Assembly (NCBI GenBank): GCA_902797495.1
Contig: CADBTH010000032.1
Span: 1 to 6,325, forward strand
Reading direction: 5' to 3'
Origin: an uncultured Ruminococcus sp.
Lineage (GTDB): Bacteria; Bacillota; Clostridia; Oscillospirales; CAG-272
Length of the DNA: 6,325 bases
Position 1 is the stretch's first letter; every line of letters starts with the position of its first letter. Of this stretch, positions 4,136 to 6,325 are shown piece after piece. The notes beneath the pieces were generated by a model. It saw only the letters and a program-made list of their open reading frames with translations, did no database searches and had not been told where the DNA came from. The position numbers and the translations under genes are program-made.

Positions 4136-6325
4136 TCAGTGATTGGTAAATACGAAGTTCAGTCTGCCGTGAGGCGCCTGATCGCCGTCCGTGTACATCT
4201 GTTCCATAGTGGTGACGTTCGAGTTGGAGTCGACCCATTTGAACGCGAAGTCGATATTGTTATAGTCCGAAATACCGAGATCAGCGAGCGGAACTTTTAT
4301 CATCATCATCGTGCCGTTCACGCTGTAGGTCACGCCCGAGTCGGTGACGGTCGCCGCGCCGGTCGCATCCAGCGTTGCAACGGACGTCGTGCTCGAGCCG
4401 GAGGCTCTGTAGTTCACCACGTAATCGTAGCCGTACCAGCCGGTGGAGTTCGACTGATCGCGGTCGATATACAGTCTCATCCACGGAGTCGTCGTGCTGT
4501 AAGGCGTGATCGCGCTGCTGCACTCTACGTAGAAGTAGATATATTCGGTGTCGTGTACGATCTTAGCCGACTTGATGTCGTTCCTGCCCGTCGTGTTTAC
4601 GTATGAGCGGTTGCCGAAGCCGGTGGTCGATCTCGTCGTCTGATCGTTCGTCGCGTCGCGGTACGAGGTCGTGACGTCGTTCCACTGGTCGAACGAGCCG
4701 TAGACGTCGATGCGCTTCTTTTGGTCGCGCACGAGTGTGGGTTCCGCTCCTTTGTACCGTCTGATGTTGTCGATGGTCTGCATGTAGTAGCTGTCGAAGT
4801 AGTAACCCTTCGTCATCTCGATGTCGCGGGAGTAGTTGACAGTCGCCGTGTCGACGAAGAGCGCCATTCCGACCGCCGCGCGGTTGGAGTCGGGCTGTCT
4901 GCCCGCCGCCCACTCGTTCCAGCCGGTCACGAGGACGATCGGCAGCGAGTCGTTGTAATCATTATGGAGTCTGTCCCACTGGCGCTGGAAGTTGAGACCC
5001 TGCTTGTAGTTCGTTCCCGTGTCGACGTTGTCCGTACCGTTCCAGTTTCTGCCGTGGTTCATCCATCTGTTGAATCTGAAGTTCCCGTTCGGATGGTTGT
5101 TGTAATTGTAGATACCGGGGTCGCTGAAGGACGTCGTTCCGAGGTGCTGAGCGACGGAGATGTTGATCGCCTCGTTCTCGGTTCCTGCGGGGTTCTTGTT
5201 CGGATACGGAAGATCGGTGAAGTCCATCCAGCTCCAGCCGCCGTGCTTTTTATAGAACGTCGTACCGTAAGGATTCTGAACAGCATAGGAGTTGCCGTCG
5301 GTCGTAGTTTCGTTCGGCCACTGGCTCTGACGGAAGGTGAAGAAGCTCTGTACCGCCGCGGGGAGCTGCTGGAACTCGTTCTTTTTTCCGACGATGACGG
5401 GCTTGCCCTGATACATGAACCACGTGTCGGGATAGAGATTCTTCGAGTAGACGTTAGTCCAGATGTAGTTGAGTATCGTCGAGCCGGGGGTGTAAGTCAT
5501 ATTGGTGTCGTTCGAGTAGAAGACTACCTTCGGAGGCTTGTAGCCCATTTCGTTGAACTCGTGGATGATCTGCATGACCTTGAGGGCGTTCTGCAAGTAC
5601 GCGACTCCGTTCGTGACGTCGAAGAAGATGAAGTCGACGTCCGCGTTCGTCAGCTCCTCGATGTGGCGTCTGATGACCCACTCGTCGCTCGATAAGTAGT
5701 AGCCGTACATGGGCTCGGAGAAGTGCTGATGCACGCCGAGAGGTCCCCAGATCGGGTCGTTGCCCGTGGCGTTGGTCAGAGCCGCCGCTCCGTGCTGGTT
5801 GACTCTCGCCTGAATGTCGTATAGATCCGTGCCGTGCGCGCCGAGCCAGAGGAAATAGAACATACCGACGTTCTTGTTTGCGAAGTCGTATCCCTGTATT
5901 CCTCCGTTCGTCGTCGCGGTTTTGTCGGTGGAGAGCGTGCGGTTCACGTCGTCCGTTCCGACGGTGACGCCGTTCGTATAGTTTATCTTATTCGGGTAAG
6001 TTACGCCGTTTGCAGTGATCGTCGAGCCGTCGCCCGCGACGGTGTAAACGGTGCTGCCGGCGGAGTTGTTCAGCGTGTCGACCGTTTCCGCAACGGGGGT
6101 CTTGAGGTGGAACTCTACCTTGCTGACTACCGCGCCGTCGCCAGATCCCATATAAAGCGACAGGTAGAGAGGTCCGACGTAGCTGCTGCTGATCGAGGCG
6201 CTCGAGGACCTCTTGGTCACCCAGTTAGCGGCGGAGTGATTGGCCTCGGTGAGCGGAACGCTGACGAGAAGACCCGCCGTGTTCTGACTTCCCTGCTGTC
6301 CGTAGACCGTCTTCGCGCTGAAGAA
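4136..6325 (-). CDS. GH99/WbsX-like glycoside hydrolase-type protein with C-terminal CBM9/DOMON-like domain, 5' end outside window
   Basis: Last 729 residues of a larger protein; the frame is open to the window edge, so any signal peptide is not visible. Residues ~1-150 (numbered from the window edge) are Ser/Thr/Gly-rich and beta-like, with no family I recognise. Residues ~150-526 resemble bacterial GH71/GH99/WbsX-like barrels: NVGMFYFLW (152-160), a SSDEWVIRRHIEEL helix, the strand DVDFIFFDVTN (229-239), SVAQH, and VTGWNEWAAG with GWNEW at 468-472 (bases 4910-4924), whose Glu is a candidate active-site residue. Residues ~540-729 resemble a CBM9/DOMON-like sugar-binding domain (GSFDQW 543-548, TGRND 579-583, WMRLYIDRD 615-623). 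An extracellular role in glycan breakdown is inferred; substrate and activity are unknown. A GTG at 6220 is in frame but has no ribosome binding site and coding continues upstream. No sorting motif or dockerin is seen at the C-terminus. Confidence 0.8.
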   Translation of the reverse strand, partial: FFSAKTVYGQQGSQNTAGLLVSVPLTEANHSAANWVTKRSSSASISSSYVGPLYLSLYMGSGDGAVVSKVEFHLKTPVAETVDTLNNSAGSTVYTVAGDGSTITANGVTYPNKINYTNGVTVGTDDVNRTLSTDKTATTNGGIQGYDFANKNVGMFYFLWLGAHGTDLYDIQARVNQHGAAALTNATGNDPIWGPLGVHQHFSEPMYGYYLSSDEWVIRRHIEELTNADVDFIFFDVTNGVAYLQNALKVMQIIHEFNEMGYKPPKVVFYSNDTNMTYTPGSTILNYIWTNVYSKNLYPDTWFMYQGKPVIVGKKNEFQQLPAAVQSFFTFRQSQWPNETTTDGNSYAVQNPYGTTFYKKHGGWSWMDFTDLPYPNKNPAGTENEAINISVAQHLGTTSFSDPGIYNYNNHPNGNFRFNRWMNHGRNWNGTDNVDTGTNYKQGLNFQRQWDRLHNDYNDSLPIVLVTGWNEWAAGRQPDSNRAAVGMALFVDTATVNYSRDIEMTKGYYFDSYYMQTIDNIRRYKGAEPTLVRDQKKRIDVYGSFDQWNDVTTSYRDATNDQTTRSTTGFGNRSYVNTTGRNDIKSAKIVHDTEYIYFYVECSSAITPYSTTTPWMRLYIDRDQSNSTGWYGYDYVVNYRASGSSTTSVATLDATGAATVTDSGVTYSVNGTMMMIKVPLADLGISDYNNIDFAFKWVDSNSNVTTMEQMYTDGDQAPHGRLNFVFTNH

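Noticed and set aside
4011..4238. Small minus-strand open frame of 75 codons spanning the intergenic region
   Set aside because: It runs through the terminator hairpin and the ABC promoter and overlaps the hydrolase gene's 3' end; no ribosome binding site or family resemblance.
4721..5695. Long open frame (324 codons) on the plus strand
   Set aside because: It lies opposite the hydrolase-like gene, has a valine/arginine-rich composition typical of antisense frames, no ribosome binding site or recognisable motif, and the minus frame carries clear family motifs.
6218..6220. GTG as the start of the hydrolase-like gene
   Set aside because: No ribosome binding site precedes it, and the same frame stays open with protein-like sequence to the window edge, so the gene begins upstream of the window.

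Overview
The window looks like a piece of a low-to-medium GC Gram-positive (Firmicutes/Clostridia-like) chromosome, probably from a gut or rumen anaerobe. This is inferred from strong AGGAGG-type ribosome binding sites, near-consensus sigma-A promoters with 17-bp spacers, a PduL-type phosphotransacylase, and a heterodimeric multidrug-type ABC pair of a kind common in Clostridia. I cannot name a genus. All four genes lie on the minus strand, so transcription runs from high to low coordinates. The window is almost fully coding.

Layout in transcription order. (1) 6325-4136: the last 729 codons of a large protein whose start lies outside the window. It has a GH99/WbsX-like (alpha/beta)8-barrel glycoside hydrolase-type domain (GWNEW motif) followed by a C-terminal CBM9/DOMON-like beta domain. 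(2) 4135-3984: a compact intergenic region holding, in order, a GAGGGGG/CCCCCTC hairpin element, a GC-rich hairpin with a T-tract (terminator of the hydrolase gene), and a near-consensus promoter whose spacer contains a 16-bp near-palindrome. (3) 3983-2244 and 2251-533: two overlapping half-transporter genes encoding the two subunits of a type IV (ABCB-like) heterodimeric ABC exporter. The degenerate-site residues fall in the pattern expected for one asymmetric dimer. (4) 532-445: an 88-bp gap with a very strong extended -10 promoter. (5) 444-1: the first 148 codons of a PduL-family phosphate acyltransferase, cut by the window edge. This partial gene has no stop inside the window.

The three units (hydrolase, ABC pair, phosphotransacylase) appear to be separate transcription units rather than one pathway. 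The hydrolase probably acts on an extracellular or dietary glycan. The ABC pair is probably an exporter, possibly under local repressor control. PduL probably interconverts acyl-CoA and acyl-phosphate in fermentation. I found no tRNA, rRNA, CRISPR array, transposase or phage gene. I see no convincing evidence of a new multi-gene system. The item most worth following up is the uncharacterised hydrolase-like protein with its unassigned N-terminal part.
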